DNA of 64,000 nucleotides from NCBI RefSeq assembly GCF_005233835.1, contig NZ_SZQA01000029.1, positions 1 to 64,000 of the forward strand, given 5' to 3'. Positions within the stretch are counted from its first letter, which is position 1. The number at the start of each line of letters is the position of its first letter. The translations under genes were made by a program, and so were the position numbers. Under the pieces are notes generated by a model that was given only the letters and a program-made list of their open reading frames with translations, did not search any database and had not been told where the DNA came from. Below are positions 8,435 through 16,785 of this stretch, piece by piece. This DNA comes from Herbidospora galbida (GTDB lineage: Bacteria; Actinomycetota; Actinomycetes; Streptosporangiales; Streptosporangiaceae).

Positions 8435-10189
8435 GTGCTGGTGCGGCGGCGCATGCTGAAGTTGGCGCGGGGCGCCTCCGGTCCCGTGGCGGCGACCGCC
8501 CTGCTCTCGCTCTGTGCCACGGCGGCGGGGGCGGGGCAGGCGGTCGCGCTCGCCGAGACGATCCGGCGCGCCCTCATCTCCGGCGCGCCGGATCCGGCCG
8601 GCGTGGGTGGGCCGCTGGCCGTGACGGGCCTGCTCGTCGTGCTGCGCTGCCTGCTGTTATGGGGCCGCGACCAGGCGGCGAACCGGACGGCGTCGCTCGT
8701 GCGGGCCCGGCTGCGGCTGCGCCTGGCCGATCGGCTGCTCGATCTCGGGCCCGGTCACACCGTCACCAGGCCGGCCGGGACGCTGCGGACCACGATCGCC
8801 GACGGCGTGGAGGCGATCCGGGCCTACGTGGGCTTCTACCTGCCGCAGGTCGTCGTGAGCCTGGGCGGTCCGCTGATCGTCGTGGCCGTGCTGACCTGGC
8901 AGGATCCGGTGGCGGGCGCGATCACCGGTGCCTGCGTGGTGCTGGTGCCCGCGTCCCGGCCGTTCTGGCGGCGGATCATGGGCGCGCGTTCCCAGCGGCA
9001 CTGGGCGGCGTACGAGGACTTCGCCGCCCGGGTCCTGGACGCCCTGCAGGGCATGACGACCCTGAAGGCGCTGGGCGCGACCGGCGTCTACGGGCACCGG
9101 TTACGCCGCGACGCCCTCGCGCTCTACCGCGCGACCATGGGCGACCTGGCCGCCTCCAGCGCCGTCTACGTGATCAGCGCGTTCCTCCTGACGGCGGGCA
9201 CCGCCCTGTCGGTGGTGGTGGCCGCGATCCGCCACTCCACCGGGCAGCTCGACGCGGCCGGCCTGCTGCTGGTCGCCTGGCTGACCGCCGAGGCCTTCCG
9301 GCCGGTGCTGGAACTGCAGAACTACTGGCACGAGGGCTTCCACGGCCTGGCCGCCGGCAAGGGCGTCTTCGCGCTGCTGGACGCCGACGCGCCCGCGCCC
9401 GCGCCGGTCGCGCCCGTCACGAGGGGGCCGTCGAACCGGCCGCCCCGACTGGTCCTGCGCGAGGTCACCTTCGCCTACCCGGGCGCCCACCCGGGCACGG
9501 GCCGGCCCGCGCTGCGCGGGGTCACCCTGGAGATCGAACCGGGCACCACCCTGGCCGTCACCGGGCGGTCGGGATCGGGCAAGTCCACGCTGGTCAACCT
9601 GCTCCAGCGCTACTTCGACCCGCAGAGCGGCCGGATCCTGGCCGACGGCGTCGACCTGCGCGACCTCGACCGCGACGAGGTCCGCGCGATGACCGCCGTG
9701 GTCGCCCAGGACACCTACCTCTTCCACGGCACCGTCGCCGACAACCTCCGCCTGGCCCGGCCCGATGCCGATCTCGCCACGCTCAGGGAGGCCGCCCGCC
9801 GCGCCAGGATCCTCGACGTCGTCGACGGCCTGCCCGACGGCTTCGACACGGTGGTCGGCGAACGCGGCGCCCGGCTGTCGGGCGGCGAGCGCCAGCGGAT
9901 CGCCGTCGCGCGGGCCCTGCTGAAGGACGCGCCGGTGCTCATCCTCGACGAGGCCACCTCGGCCGTCGACGGCGAGACCGAGGCGGCGCTGCGCGAGGCG
10001 CTCGGCGAACTGCGGGCCGGCCGCACCACGATCATGATCGCCCACCGCCTGTCCAGCCTGATCGACGCCGACCTGGTCGCGGTCCTGGACGACGGCCGCC
10101 TGGTGGAGCACGGCGCCCCGGCCGACCTCGCCGGCCGCTCCGGGTCGTGGTCGGACCTGGTGGCGGCGCAGAGCGGGGTGACGCGATGA
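8435..10189 (+). CDS. ABC exporter half-transporter (membrane domain + ATPase) 1
   Basis: A 584-residue fused transporter from GTG 8435, preceded by GGAGG. Six helices fill residues 15-310. The ATPase follows with Walker A G-R-S-G-S-G-K-S-T near 378, signature L-S-G-G-E-R-Q-R near 481, Walker B L-I-L-D-E-A-T-S near 505 and switch His in I-A-H-R-L-S. There is no N-terminal C39 peptidase, so it does not cleave a double-Gly leader. The next gene overlaps by 4 bases and encodes a second half, so the two form a heterodimer, as in exporters of siderophore and RiPP clusters. It is the first gene of the predicted metallophore operon. Confidence 0.88.
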   Translation: MLVRRRMLKLARGASGPVAATALLSLCATAAGAGQAVALAETIRRALISGAPDPAGVGGPLAVTGLLVVLRCLLLWGRDQAANRTASLVRARLRLRLADRLLDLGPGHTVTRPAGTLRTTIADGVEAIRAYVGFYLPQVVVSLGGPLIVVAVLTWQDPVAGAITGACVVLVPASRPFWRRIMGARSQRHWAAYEDFAARVLDALQGMTTLKALGATGVYGHRLRRDALALYRATMGDLAASSAVYVISAFLLTAGTALSVVVAAIRHSTGQLDAAGLLLVAWLTAEAFRPVLELQNYWHEGFHGLAAGKGVFALLDADAPAPAPVAPVTRGPSNRPPRLVLREVTFAYPGAHPGTGRPALRGVTLEIEPGTTLAVTGRSGSGKSTLVNLLQRYFDPQSGRILADGVDLRDLDRDEVRAMTAVVAQDTYLFHGTVADNLRLARPDADLATLREAARRARILDVVDGLPDGFDTVVGERGARLSGGERQRIAVARALLKDAPVLILDEATSAVDGETEAALREALGELRAGRTTIMIAHRLSSLIDADLVAVLDDGRLVEHGAPADLAGRSGSWSDLVAAQSGVTR

Positions 10190-11976
10190 CGTCCGCGTCG
10201 CCGGCCGTCAAGGGCCGGGGTGTCGCCGGGCTGCTCCGCGTGCTGTCCGGGCACCTGCGTCCGTTCGGCCTCTCGGTGCTGTTCGCCGTCGTCAACCAGG
10301 CGGCCGGGATGAGCGCGGTCGTGCTCGCCGCCGCCGCTGCGGGCCGGGCCCTGTCCGGGGCGGGCACGGCGGAGCTGTGGCCGATGTTCTGGTGGACCCT
10401 CGGCCTGACGGCGCTGCGCGCGGCGGCCAACTGGGTCGAGTCGTGGATCTCCCACGAGCTGTCCTTCCGCGTCCTGGCCCAGATCCGTCAGTGGCTCTAC
10501 GGGGCCTTCGCCCGGATCGCCCCCGGCGGGCTGGTCCGCAGGCGCGGGGGCGATCTGGTCGTCCGGGCGCTGCGCGACAGCGAGAGCCTGGAGATCTTCT
10601 ACGCGCACACCTCGATCTACATCGCGGCGGCCCTGGTCGTCACCCCCTCGGCCGTTGTGGCGATGGGGTCGATCGGCGGCCTCCGGGCGGCCGTCGCGCT
10701 GGCCCCCTGGCTGATCGCCGCGCTGGCGCTGCCTCTCGCGCTGCGCCGGGCCGGGACGCGCCACGGCGCCGACCTCAACCGAGCCCTCACCGCGATGAAC
10801 GTCGAGGTCACCGACCTGGTGCACGGTCTGCGCGAGACCCTCTCCTTCGGCGGCGGTCCCGACCTGCTGGCCCGGCTGCGGGCGGCCGATCGCCGCCTGG
10901 CCTCGGCGGAGCGCCGGCAGAGCCTCCGCGCCGGGCTGGAGACCGTCGCCGGCGGGATCGCGATCGGCGGCGCGAGCCTGAGCGTCCTGGTGACCGGGCT
11001 GGACGGCGGGCTTCCCGCGCCCGCGCTGCTGGCCTCGGTCGCCCTGGCGGGCGCCGCGTTCACCCCGATCACGATGCTGCTCAACGTCACCCGGGTGTGG
11101 GGGATCACCTCCGACTCCGCCGACCGCGTCTTCGACCTCCTGGAGGAGCCGGCCGCCGTCGCCGACACCGGCGCCGCCGCGCTCCCCGTCCTGACCGGAC
11201 CTCCGGCGGTCGAGTTCGACCAGGTGGTGTTCGGTTACGACGAGACCCGCCCGGTGCTGCGCGGTGTCTCGCTGACCGTTCCGGCCGGGACGACGCTCGC
11301 CCTGGCGGGCGCGACGGGCGCGGGCAAGTCGACCCTGGCCCACCTGCTGCTGCGGCACTTCGACCCGGCCGCCGGCGCCGTCCGCGTCGGGGGCGTCGAC
11401 CTGCGGGACCTGCCCCTGGACGACCTGCCCGAACTCGTCTGCCACGTGCCGCAGGAGGCGTTCCTCTTCCACGACACCCTGCGCGCCAACCTGGAACTGG
11501 CCCGGCCCGGGGCGTCCGCCGACGACCTCGCCCACGCCTGCGCCGACGCCCGCGTCACCCCCTTCCTGGAGAGGCTGTCCGACGGCCTCGACACCGTCGT
11601 CGGGGAACGGGGGGCCGCGCTGTCGGGCGGCGAGCGGCAGCGGGTCGCCATCGCCCGCGCGCTGCTGCGCGACCGCCCGGTGCTGGTTCTGGACGAGTCG
11701 TCCAGCCAGCTCGACGCCCTCTCGGAACGCGAGCTGCAGGCCGCGCTCGACCGGGTCGGGAACGGGCGCACCACCCTGGTCATCGCCCACCGGCTCACCA
11801 CGCTCCGGCACGCCGACCTGGTCGCCGTGCTGGACCACGGCCGCATCGCCGACGTCGGCGGACACGCCGAACTCCTGGCGCGGTGCGAGCCCTACCGACG
11901 TCTCGTCCAGGCGCAGGCGGACGCCGCCGCGCTCCTGGACGGGCGGCCCCGTCCCGACGACGACGCGAGGAGGTGA
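10186..11976 (+). CDS. ABC exporter half-transporter 2
   Basis: A 596-residue partner of the preceding gene (ATGA overlap). It has a six-helix domain, then Walker A G-A-T-G-A-G-K-S-T near 374, signature L-S-G-G-E-R-Q-R near 478 and Walker B V-L-V-L-D-E-S-S-S near 500. The D-E-S-S-S variant replaces the usual D-E-A-T-S while keeping the catalytic Glu. It lacks a peptidase domain. Its stop is only 6 bases from the start of the precursor-like peptide, whose ribosome site GAGGAGG is embedded in its last codons. Likely role: export of the modified peptide as a heterodimer with the 8435 gene. Confidence 0.88.
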   Translation: MTSASPAVKGRGVAGLLRVLSGHLRPFGLSVLFAVVNQAAGMSAVVLAAAAAGRALSGAGTAELWPMFWWTLGLTALRAAANWVESWISHELSFRVLAQIRQWLYGAFARIAPGGLVRRRGGDLVVRALRDSESLEIFYAHTSIYIAAALVVTPSAVVAMGSIGGLRAAVALAPWLIAALALPLALRRAGTRHGADLNRALTAMNVEVTDLVHGLRETLSFGGGPDLLARLRAADRRLASAERRQSLRAGLETVAGGIAIGGASLSVLVTGLDGGLPAPALLASVALAGAAFTPITMLLNVTRVWGITSDSADRVFDLLEEPAAVADTGAAALPVLTGPPAVEFDQVVFGYDETRPVLRGVSLTVPAGTTLALAGATGAGKSTLAHLLLRHFDPAAGAVRVGGVDLRDLPLDDLPELVCHVPQEAFLFHDTLRANLELARPGASADDLAHACADARVTPFLERLSDGLDTVVGERGAALSGGERQRVAIARALLRDRPVLVLDESSSQLDALSERELQAALDRVGNGRTTLVIAHRLTTLRHADLVAVLDHGRIADVGGHAELLARCEPYRRLVQAQADAAALLDGRPRPDDDARR

Positions 11977-11982
11977 TTCGTG

Positions 11983-12078
11983 ATGAAGGTGACGAAGCTG
12001 AAGGTCGCCCAGGTCCGGGCGAGCGTGCACTCGAACAACCACTCGACCGTGACCCGGTCCAGCGTGGCCTGGCGCTAG
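11983..12078 (+). CDS. Putative RiPP precursor peptide (31 aa)
   Basis: A short open frame from ATG 11983 (or GTG 11980), with a strong ribosome site AGGAGG 9 bases before the ATG. The N-terminal dozen residues (M-K-V-T-K-L-K-V-A-Q-V-R) are basic/hydrophobic and leader-like. The remainder is rich in Ser, Thr, Asn, Val and His (Ser14, 17, 21, 26, 27; Thr22, 24; His16, His20) and ends in Trp-Arg. It has no Cys, Asp or Glu. Two His-Ser pairs are four residues apart (H16-S17, H20-S21). Position between exporter and YcaO genes, size and composition make it the substrate of the YcaO/TfuA enzymes. Leader/core border and modified residues are not known. Confidence 0.75.
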   Translation: MKVTKLKVAQVRASVHSNNHSTVTRSSVAWR

Positions 12079-12087
12079 CCGGCCCAC

Positions 12088-12128
12088 CCACGGGCGGGGA
12101 CGCGCGCGTATCGCGTCCCCGCCCGTGG
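12088..12128 (+). terminator. Perfect 17-bp hairpin after the precursor gene
   Basis: Left arm 12088-12104 and right arm 12112-12128 are perfect reverse complements (CCACGGGCGGGGACGCG and its complement), with a 7-base loop. No T-tract follows. Placed between precursor and biosynthetic genes, it probably acts as a partial terminator or an RNA 3'-end stabiliser, so that precursor mRNA exceeds enzyme mRNA, a common arrangement in RiPP operons. The next gene starts 32 bases later. Confidence 0.75.
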
Positions 12129-12159
12129 TCCTCGCAGCGTAGAGCAGGAAGGAAAGCCC

Positions 12160-12897
12160 ATGGAGCCCACCGGCCGGTACGCCGGCGGGGTGTCGTTCGT
12201 CCCGACTCAGGACGGCTGGCTGGTGCACACCCCAGGAGAGGACTTCCTCGCCGTGTCCGCGCCCGAGGGCGACCGCCCCGATCGTCCGCCGCTCGACGAC
12301 CCCGACCTGACGGAGGTCTTCGCCGAAGAGGGCGTGCTGGAGCCGGTCCCGGCGCGCCGGCCGGGCGCGGTCGCCCTGACCGGTGACGGGCCGCTGTTCG
12401 AGGCGGTCGGCCTCCTGCTCGACCGGGCCGGCCTGACCGCCGAGGACGAGGAGGTCGCGGTGCGGGTCGCCGTCGCCCCCTGGCTTCGCGACCGGCTGTT
12501 CCGGCGGCTCGACGCCGAGGCCCGGGACACCGGCACCGCGTTGCACGTCGGGTTCGCCGAAGGGCGGCGCTGGTATGCCGGTCCCTTCTGGACGGGCCCC
12601 GCGACCGCCTCCTACGAGGATCTGCGGCTGCGCCGCCTGGCCGCCTCGCCGTGGCCGGAGGAGCTGGGCGCCCACTGGGCGTGGCTCGACGCCGGCGGCG
12701 CTCCGGAGCCCGGCCCGGCGCACCCGCCCGGGGCGCACGTCGCCGCCGCGCTGATCGTCGCGGACGTGTGGGCGTACCTCCACGGCCGGGACGCCCCGGG
12801 AACGGGGGTCCAGGCGGGCTTCGACCCGGCGACCGGGCGGCTCACCCGGCATCCCGTGCTGCCGGTGCCCGGCGGGCTCATGACGGAGCAGCCGTGA
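12160..12897 (+). CDS. Degenerate E1/ThiF-like TOMM partner (probable leader-peptide binder)
   Basis: A 245-residue protein from ATG 12160 behind GGAAGGAAAG. Residues 7-60 could be a winged-helix RiPP recognition element. Residues 71-91 (V-A-L-T-G-D-G-P-L-F) look like a worn Rossmann G-x-G-x-L strand. Residues 139-160 (Y-A-G-P-F-W-T-G-P-A-T-A-S-Y-E-D-L-R-L-R-R-L) resemble the ocin-ThiF 'P-G-x-x-x-C-x-x-C-L-x-x-R' segment, but both zinc Cys are replaced. Ocin-ThiF proteins hand the precursor to YcaO cyclodehydratases. The family call rests on these weak motifs and on context; the shortness and lost Cys suggest a binding-only role. Confidence 0.55.
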   Translation: MEPTGRYAGGVSFVPTQDGWLVHTPGEDFLAVSAPEGDRPDRPPLDDPDLTEVFAEEGVLEPVPARRPGAVALTGDGPLFEAVGLLLDRAGLTAEDEEVAVRVAVAPWLRDRLFRRLDAEARDTGTALHVGFAEGRRWYAGPFWTGPATASYEDLRLRRLAASPWPEELGAHWAWLDAGGAPEPGPAHPPGAHVAAALIVADVWAYLHGRDAPGTGVQAGFDPATGRLTRHPVLPVPGGLMTEQP

Positions 12898-14213
12898 TCA
12901 TGATCGATGTCCCGGTCGACGGGCTCGTGGCCGACGTCTTCCTGCCCGGCCGCCTGCCCGCGCCGGCCGTCGTGGTCCGCACCCCCTACGGCACGGCCGG
13001 CCTGTGGCCGGAGGCCGACGCGCTGACCGGCGCGGGGCTGGCCGTGGTCCTCCAGGACCTGCGCGGACGCCACCGCTCGACCGGCGAGTTCCAGGCCGGC
13101 GCCGACGAGGAGGCCGACGGTCACACCCTCCTCGACTGGACGACCGCGCAGCCGTGGTCCGACGGCACCACCTTGCTGTACGGCACCTCCTACGAGGCCT
13201 ACGCCGCCTGGTGCGCCGTGGCCCACCCGTCGGTGCGGGGCGTGGCCAGCCGCCAGCCCTGGCCGCCCGTCACCGTGGCGGTCGACGAGGAACTGTGGTG
13301 GCGCACCGAGATCGGCGGCGGCCGCCAGCTCCGCCCCGGCCTCTACGACCTGGCGCTGTCCCGGCCGGTCTGGCCGGTGCCGCTGGGCGCCTGGCCGCCC
13401 ACGCCGAGCAGCTGGCGGACCCAGGCCCGCAGGACGGCGTCCCGGATCCGCGCCGCGAACGTGCCGAGCCTGCACCTGGGGAGCTGGTACTGCGGTTCCG
13501 CCGCCACGACGCTGCGCCAGGCGAGCCTGGCCCGGCGGGCGACGGTGGTGATGGGCGGGTGGGCGTCCCCGCTGACGCACCGGCTCCAGCCGGAGTGCGC
13601 CATCGACGTCCCCGTCGACCCCGACCCCGCCGAGCTGGCGCTGTCGTGGCTCGCGGCGGTCGCCACCGGAGCCGACCCGCGGCCCGGCCATCGGTGCCTG
13701 GTGCTGGGAAGCAACCGCTGGGAGCCGAGGGATCCCCGGCCGTCCGCGCGGCCGCCGCTGCGCGCGCTGCCGCTGACCGGCCGGGCGTCCTCGTCCATCG
13801 ACCACGATCCGGCCGACCCCTATCCGTCGCTGCCGCACTCGGCCGACCTGTCGGCCGTCGGGCCGCGGGCCGACGTCGTGCGGCTCGGCGCGACCGGACG
13901 GGTCGCCTGGCACGGGACGGCGAGGGCGCGCTGCCGCGTCGAGACCGACCGGCCCGCCGAACTGGTGGCCACGCTCGTCCACGAGACCCCGGCGGGCGTC
14001 CGCACCCGGTTGAGCGACGGCACCGCGCCGATCACCCCCGGAAGCGGGATGGCGGAGATCCGCTGCGCGCCCGTCGCCGTCGACCTCCCGGCGGGCCACG
14101 CCCTGCACCTGGAGCTCACCGTCGGACGGCACCCCCGGCACACCGCGCCGGAGACGCCGGTCAGCGTGACGGTCTCCGGCGTCGACCTGCTCGTCCCGGG
14201 AGGCCGTCGATGA
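12894..14213 (+). CDS. CocE/NonD (X-Pro dipeptidyl-peptidase S15)-like hydrolase
   Basis: A 439-residue protein whose GTG start (12894) overlaps the preceding stop. It shows the family hallmark Q-D-L-R-G-R-H-R-S-T-G-E-F at residues 54-66 and the nucleophile motif G-T-S-Y-E-A at 97-102 (Ser99). A C-terminal beta-rich domain is typical of the S15 fold. These alpha/beta hydrolases cleave dipeptides or esters. Within an operon with no other protease, it is the best candidate for trimming the precursor, or for a hydrolytic tailoring step; that role is inferred. Overlap by 4 bases with the following YcaO gene supports coupled translation. Confidence 0.7.
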   Translation: MIMIDVPVDGLVADVFLPGRLPAPAVVVRTPYGTAGLWPEADALTGAGLAVVLQDLRGRHRSTGEFQAGADEEADGHTLLDWTTAQPWSDGTTLLYGTSYEAYAAWCAVAHPSVRGVASRQPWPPVTVAVDEELWWRTEIGGGRQLRPGLYDLALSRPVWPVPLGAWPPTPSSWRTQARRTASRIRAANVPSLHLGSWYCGSAATTLRQASLARRATVVMGGWASPLTHRLQPECAIDVPVDPDPAELALSWLAAVATGADPRPGHRCLVLGSNRWEPRDPRPSARPPLRALPLTGRASSSIDHDPADPYPSLPHSADLSAVGPRADVVRLGATGRVAWHGTARARCRVETDRPAELVATLVHETPAGVRTRLSDGTAPITPGSGMAEIRCAPVAVDLPAGHALHLELTVGRHPRHTAPETPVSVTVSGVDLLVPGGRR

Positions 14214-15598
14214 GCCATCCGCTGCTCGACCCCCGTACCGGGCCGATCACCCGTCTCGACCAGGTGCCCCCCGAGCCCTGGTGGCCGGCCGGGCTGAACG
14301 TGTGCACGGCCTCGGTCGCGGCGATCTCGGACCTCCTGCCCTGGCCGGCCGACCGGGTGGCGACCGGCACCGCCTTCCACGACCCCGGCCGGGCCCTGGC
14401 GAGCGCCGCCGGTGAGGCGATCGAACGCTACTGCGGCAACTTCGTCCCGGCGGACCTGCGCCGGGCGACCCACGCGGAACTGACCGCCGCCGGGGAGAAC
14501 GCCCTCGACCCGGCGACGCTCGCGCTCTACTCCGCGAGCCAGTACGCCGAACCGGGCTGCCCCTTCGTCCCCTTCACCGCCGACCTGCCGGTGCTCTGGA
14601 TCAGGGGATCCACCCTGGACGGGCCGCCGGTGTGGGTGCCCGCCTCCCTGGTCTTCGTCAACTACCTCGTGCCGCCGCGCGCGGCCGAGCCCCCCACCAA
14701 CTACGCCATGCTGGCCGGTCTGGCGGCCGGGCCCGACCTGCGCTCCGCGCTGACCTCGGGGCTGGAGGAGGTCATCGAGCGGGACGCCACCGTCATCTGG
14801 TGGGCCAACCGCCTCCCGGCCGATCCGGTGGAGGTGGCCGACGCCCGGCTGGCGCATCTGCTGCGCCCCGACCCGTCGCTCGGGCCGGGCTGGGGCCGGG
14901 CCCCCGGAGCCGACGGGGATCTCCGCTACCGGGTGGTGCGCATCCCCACGACGTTCGACGTCGCGGTGATCGGCGTCCTGCTCCACGACCCGGCCCTCGG
15001 CATCCACACCTTCGGCGTCGCCGCCCGGCCCGATCCGGCGCACGCGGTGGCCAAGGCGATGGCCGAGGCGGTCACCCTGCGGATCTACTCCCTCGGCCTG
15101 CTGACGCCCGACGGCGCGATCCACCGGGCCGTCGAGGACGGCGTGCTCAGCCCGGACATGCTCAAGCCGCACCGATCCGACCGCGCCTACGCCCGGTCGT
15201 ACCGGAGCGACTTCCGGGACGTGGTGGACCTCGCCTGCCACAGCCAGATCTGGCTCGACCCCGCGATGGCGAAGGAGCTGGCACCCATCACCGGTGCGGG
15301 CGAGCCGGTCGGGCTGGACGCGCTGCCGACGATCACCGGCGACGTCCGCCGCGCCTACGCCGACCGGGTCCGGGCGCTGGGCCTGCGCGTCCACGCCGTC
15401 GACCTCACCACCCCCGACGTGGCCGCGACCGGGGCCCGGGTGGTCCGCGTGGTCGTCCCCGGCGCCTACTCCAACCCGCCCGCGGCCTTCCCCTTCCTCG
15501 GCGGCGACCGCCTCTACACCGATCCGGTGCGCCTCGGGCTGCGCGCCGCCCCGATCACGGAGGCCGACGTCAACCTCGTCCCGCTCCCGCACACCTGA
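14210..15598 (+). CDS. YcaO cyclodehydratase (TOMM type)
   Basis: A 462-residue YcaO protein. All three ATP-binding motifs are visible: S65-x3-E69-x2-E72-R73, then S183-x3-E187-x2-E190-R191, then E286-x4-R291. The C-terminus ends V-P-L-P-H-T, the P-x-P tail characteristic of azoline-forming YcaO enzymes. It should phosphorylate the amide carbonyl during cyclisation of Ser/Thr in the precursor to (methyl)oxazolines, with the E1-like protein presenting the leader. Because the precursor has no Cys, thiazolines are not expected. A G/C-rich 8-base gap separates it from the next YcaO gene, a paralogue. Confidence 0.88.
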   Translation: MSHPLLDPRTGPITRLDQVPPEPWWPAGLNVCTASVAAISDLLPWPADRVATGTAFHDPGRALASAAGEAIERYCGNFVPADLRRATHAELTAAGENALDPATLALYSASQYAEPGCPFVPFTADLPVLWIRGSTLDGPPVWVPASLVFVNYLVPPRAAEPPTNYAMLAGLAAGPDLRSALTSGLEEVIERDATVIWWANRLPADPVEVADARLAHLLRPDPSLGPGWGRAPGADGDLRYRVVRIPTTFDVAVIGVLLHDPALGIHTFGVAARPDPAHAVAKAMAEAVTLRIYSLGLLTPDGAIHRAVEDGVLSPDMLKPHRSDRAYARSYRSDFRDVVDLACHSQIWLDPAMAKELAPITGAGEPVGLDALPTITGDVRRAYADRVRALGLRVHAVDLTTPDVAATGARVVRVVVPGAYSNPPAAFPFLGGDRLYTDPVRLGLRAAPITEADVNLVPLPHT

Positions 15599-15606
15599 GA
15601 GATCCG

Positions 15607-16785
15607 ATGGACGTCCTGCTCGACCCCCGCACCGGGCTGGTCACCCGGATGGAGACCCGGCGCAGCCACGCCGTGCTCCACACCGCGACCGCCGAACTGG
15701 CCGCCACCGGCCGGTTCGGCCACCCGCTCGGCAACCCCGTCGTCGGAGGCGCGTCCTTCGGCGACCCCGGACGCGCCCGGCTCAGGGCGCTGGGCGAGGC
15801 CGCCGAACGCTACGCCGGCCACCTGGTCCCGGAGGCCGGGCTCAGACGCGCGACCTGGCACGACCTCGACGCCGCCGTGGACCCCGACCGGCTGGCCCTC
15901 TACTCCCCGGACCAGCACGACCGCCCCGATTTCCCGTTCGCGGGCCTGCGCCGCGACGACGTGCTCTCGTGGGTGCCCGGACGGGCCGGCGACGGCAGCC
16001 CGGTGTGGGTGCCCGCCTCGCTGGTCTGGCTGTCGTCCGGCGAACACGCGCTGGTACGGGGCCGTCCGGCGCACCTGCCGATCGCGGCGGGCATCGCCGC
16101 CGGGCCGACCCCGGAGGCGGCCCGCGCCTCGGCGCTCGCGGAGGTCCTGGAACGGCACGCCCTGGCCACGGCCTGGCACGGGGGAGCGGCCTTCCCCCTG
16201 GTGGAGGGGCCGCCGCTGCCCGCGCCGATCGGGGCGGAGCTGACGTGGCGGTCGGTGCCCAACGCGCTGGGCGCGCCGGTGGTGCTGTGCGCGGCGTCCA
16301 CGCCGGACGGCCTGCTCGGCGTGGGCTGCGCGACGGGGTCGTCCCGGTCGGCCGCCGCCGAGGCGCTGCGGTCACTGGACGCCCTCGCCGAGGTCGCCGA
16401 GGGGGTGCCGGAGTGGGAGCGCCCGGCCGGACCGCTGGCCACCCACCGGAGCGACCGCCGCTACCTCGACTCCTATGCCCCCGACCTGAGCGACGCCACC
16501 GACGTGCTCTGCACCCTGCAGCTCCTCGCCGACCAGCGCGTCTCCTCGGCCGTCCGCGACCGCCTGGCCGCCGACGGCGTCGCGGGCGCGCCGTCCACCG
16601 CCCCCCGACTCGACGTGATCACGGTCGATCTCACCACCCCCGACCTGGCCGCCCTCGGGCTGCACGTGGCCCGGGTGGTGGTGCCGGGGCTGCGCTCCAC
16701 CGGACCGGCCGCCTACCCCTTCCTCGGCGCGGGCGCCGACCCGCTCCCCGCTCACGTCGAGAGGCTGCCGGTGCCCCATGTCTGA
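15607..16785 (+). CDS. Second, divergent YcaO protein (possibly non-catalytic)
   Basis: A 392-residue paralogue of the preceding YcaO; both share V-W-V-P-A-S-L-V and similar N-termini (L-L-D-P-R-T-G) and a P-x-P type tail (L-P-V-P-H-V). The first motif keeps E64 and E67-R68 but has Arg60 where Ser is usual. The second (S175, E179, E182-R183) is intact. In the third, E252 is kept but the Arg five residues later is Leu257. Loss of two ATP-site positions suggests reduced or no ATPase activity, so it may be a scaffold or heteromeric partner of the 14210 enzyme. It overlaps the next gene by 8 bases. Confidence 0.82.
   Translation: MDVLLDPRTGLVTRMETRRSHAVLHTATAELAATGRFGHPLGNPVVGGASFGDPGRARLRALGEAAERYAGHLVPEAGLRRATWHDLDAAVDPDRLALYSPDQHDRPDFPFAGLRRDDVLSWVPGRAGDGSPVWVPASLVWLSSGEHALVRGRPAHLPIAAGIAAGPTPEAARASALAEVLERHALATAWHGGAAFPLVEGPPLPAPIGAELTWRSVPNALGAPVVLCAASTPDGLLGVGCATGSSRSAAAEALRSLDALAEVAEGVPEWERPAGPLATHRSDRRYLDSYAPDLSDATDVLCTLQLLADQRVSSAVRDRLAADGVAGAPSTAPRLDVITVDLTTPDLAALGLHVARVVVPGLRSTGPAAYPFLGAGADPLPAHVERLPVPHV

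Noticed and set aside
8435-11976. CydDC (cytochrome bd assembly) identity for the ABC pair
   Set aside because: No cydAB genes nearby; the pair lies inside a RiPP operon, and the arrangement fits peptide/metallophore export better.
11980-12078. Lanthipeptide or lasso precursor
   Set aside because: The peptide lacks Cys, Asp and Glu, and there are no LanB/C/M or lasso cyclase genes.
9715-12852. A 1045-residue minus-strand open frame
   Set aside because: It runs antisense to two clear ABC transporters, the precursor peptide and the E1-like gene, and reads as low-complexity Arg/Gly/Gln.
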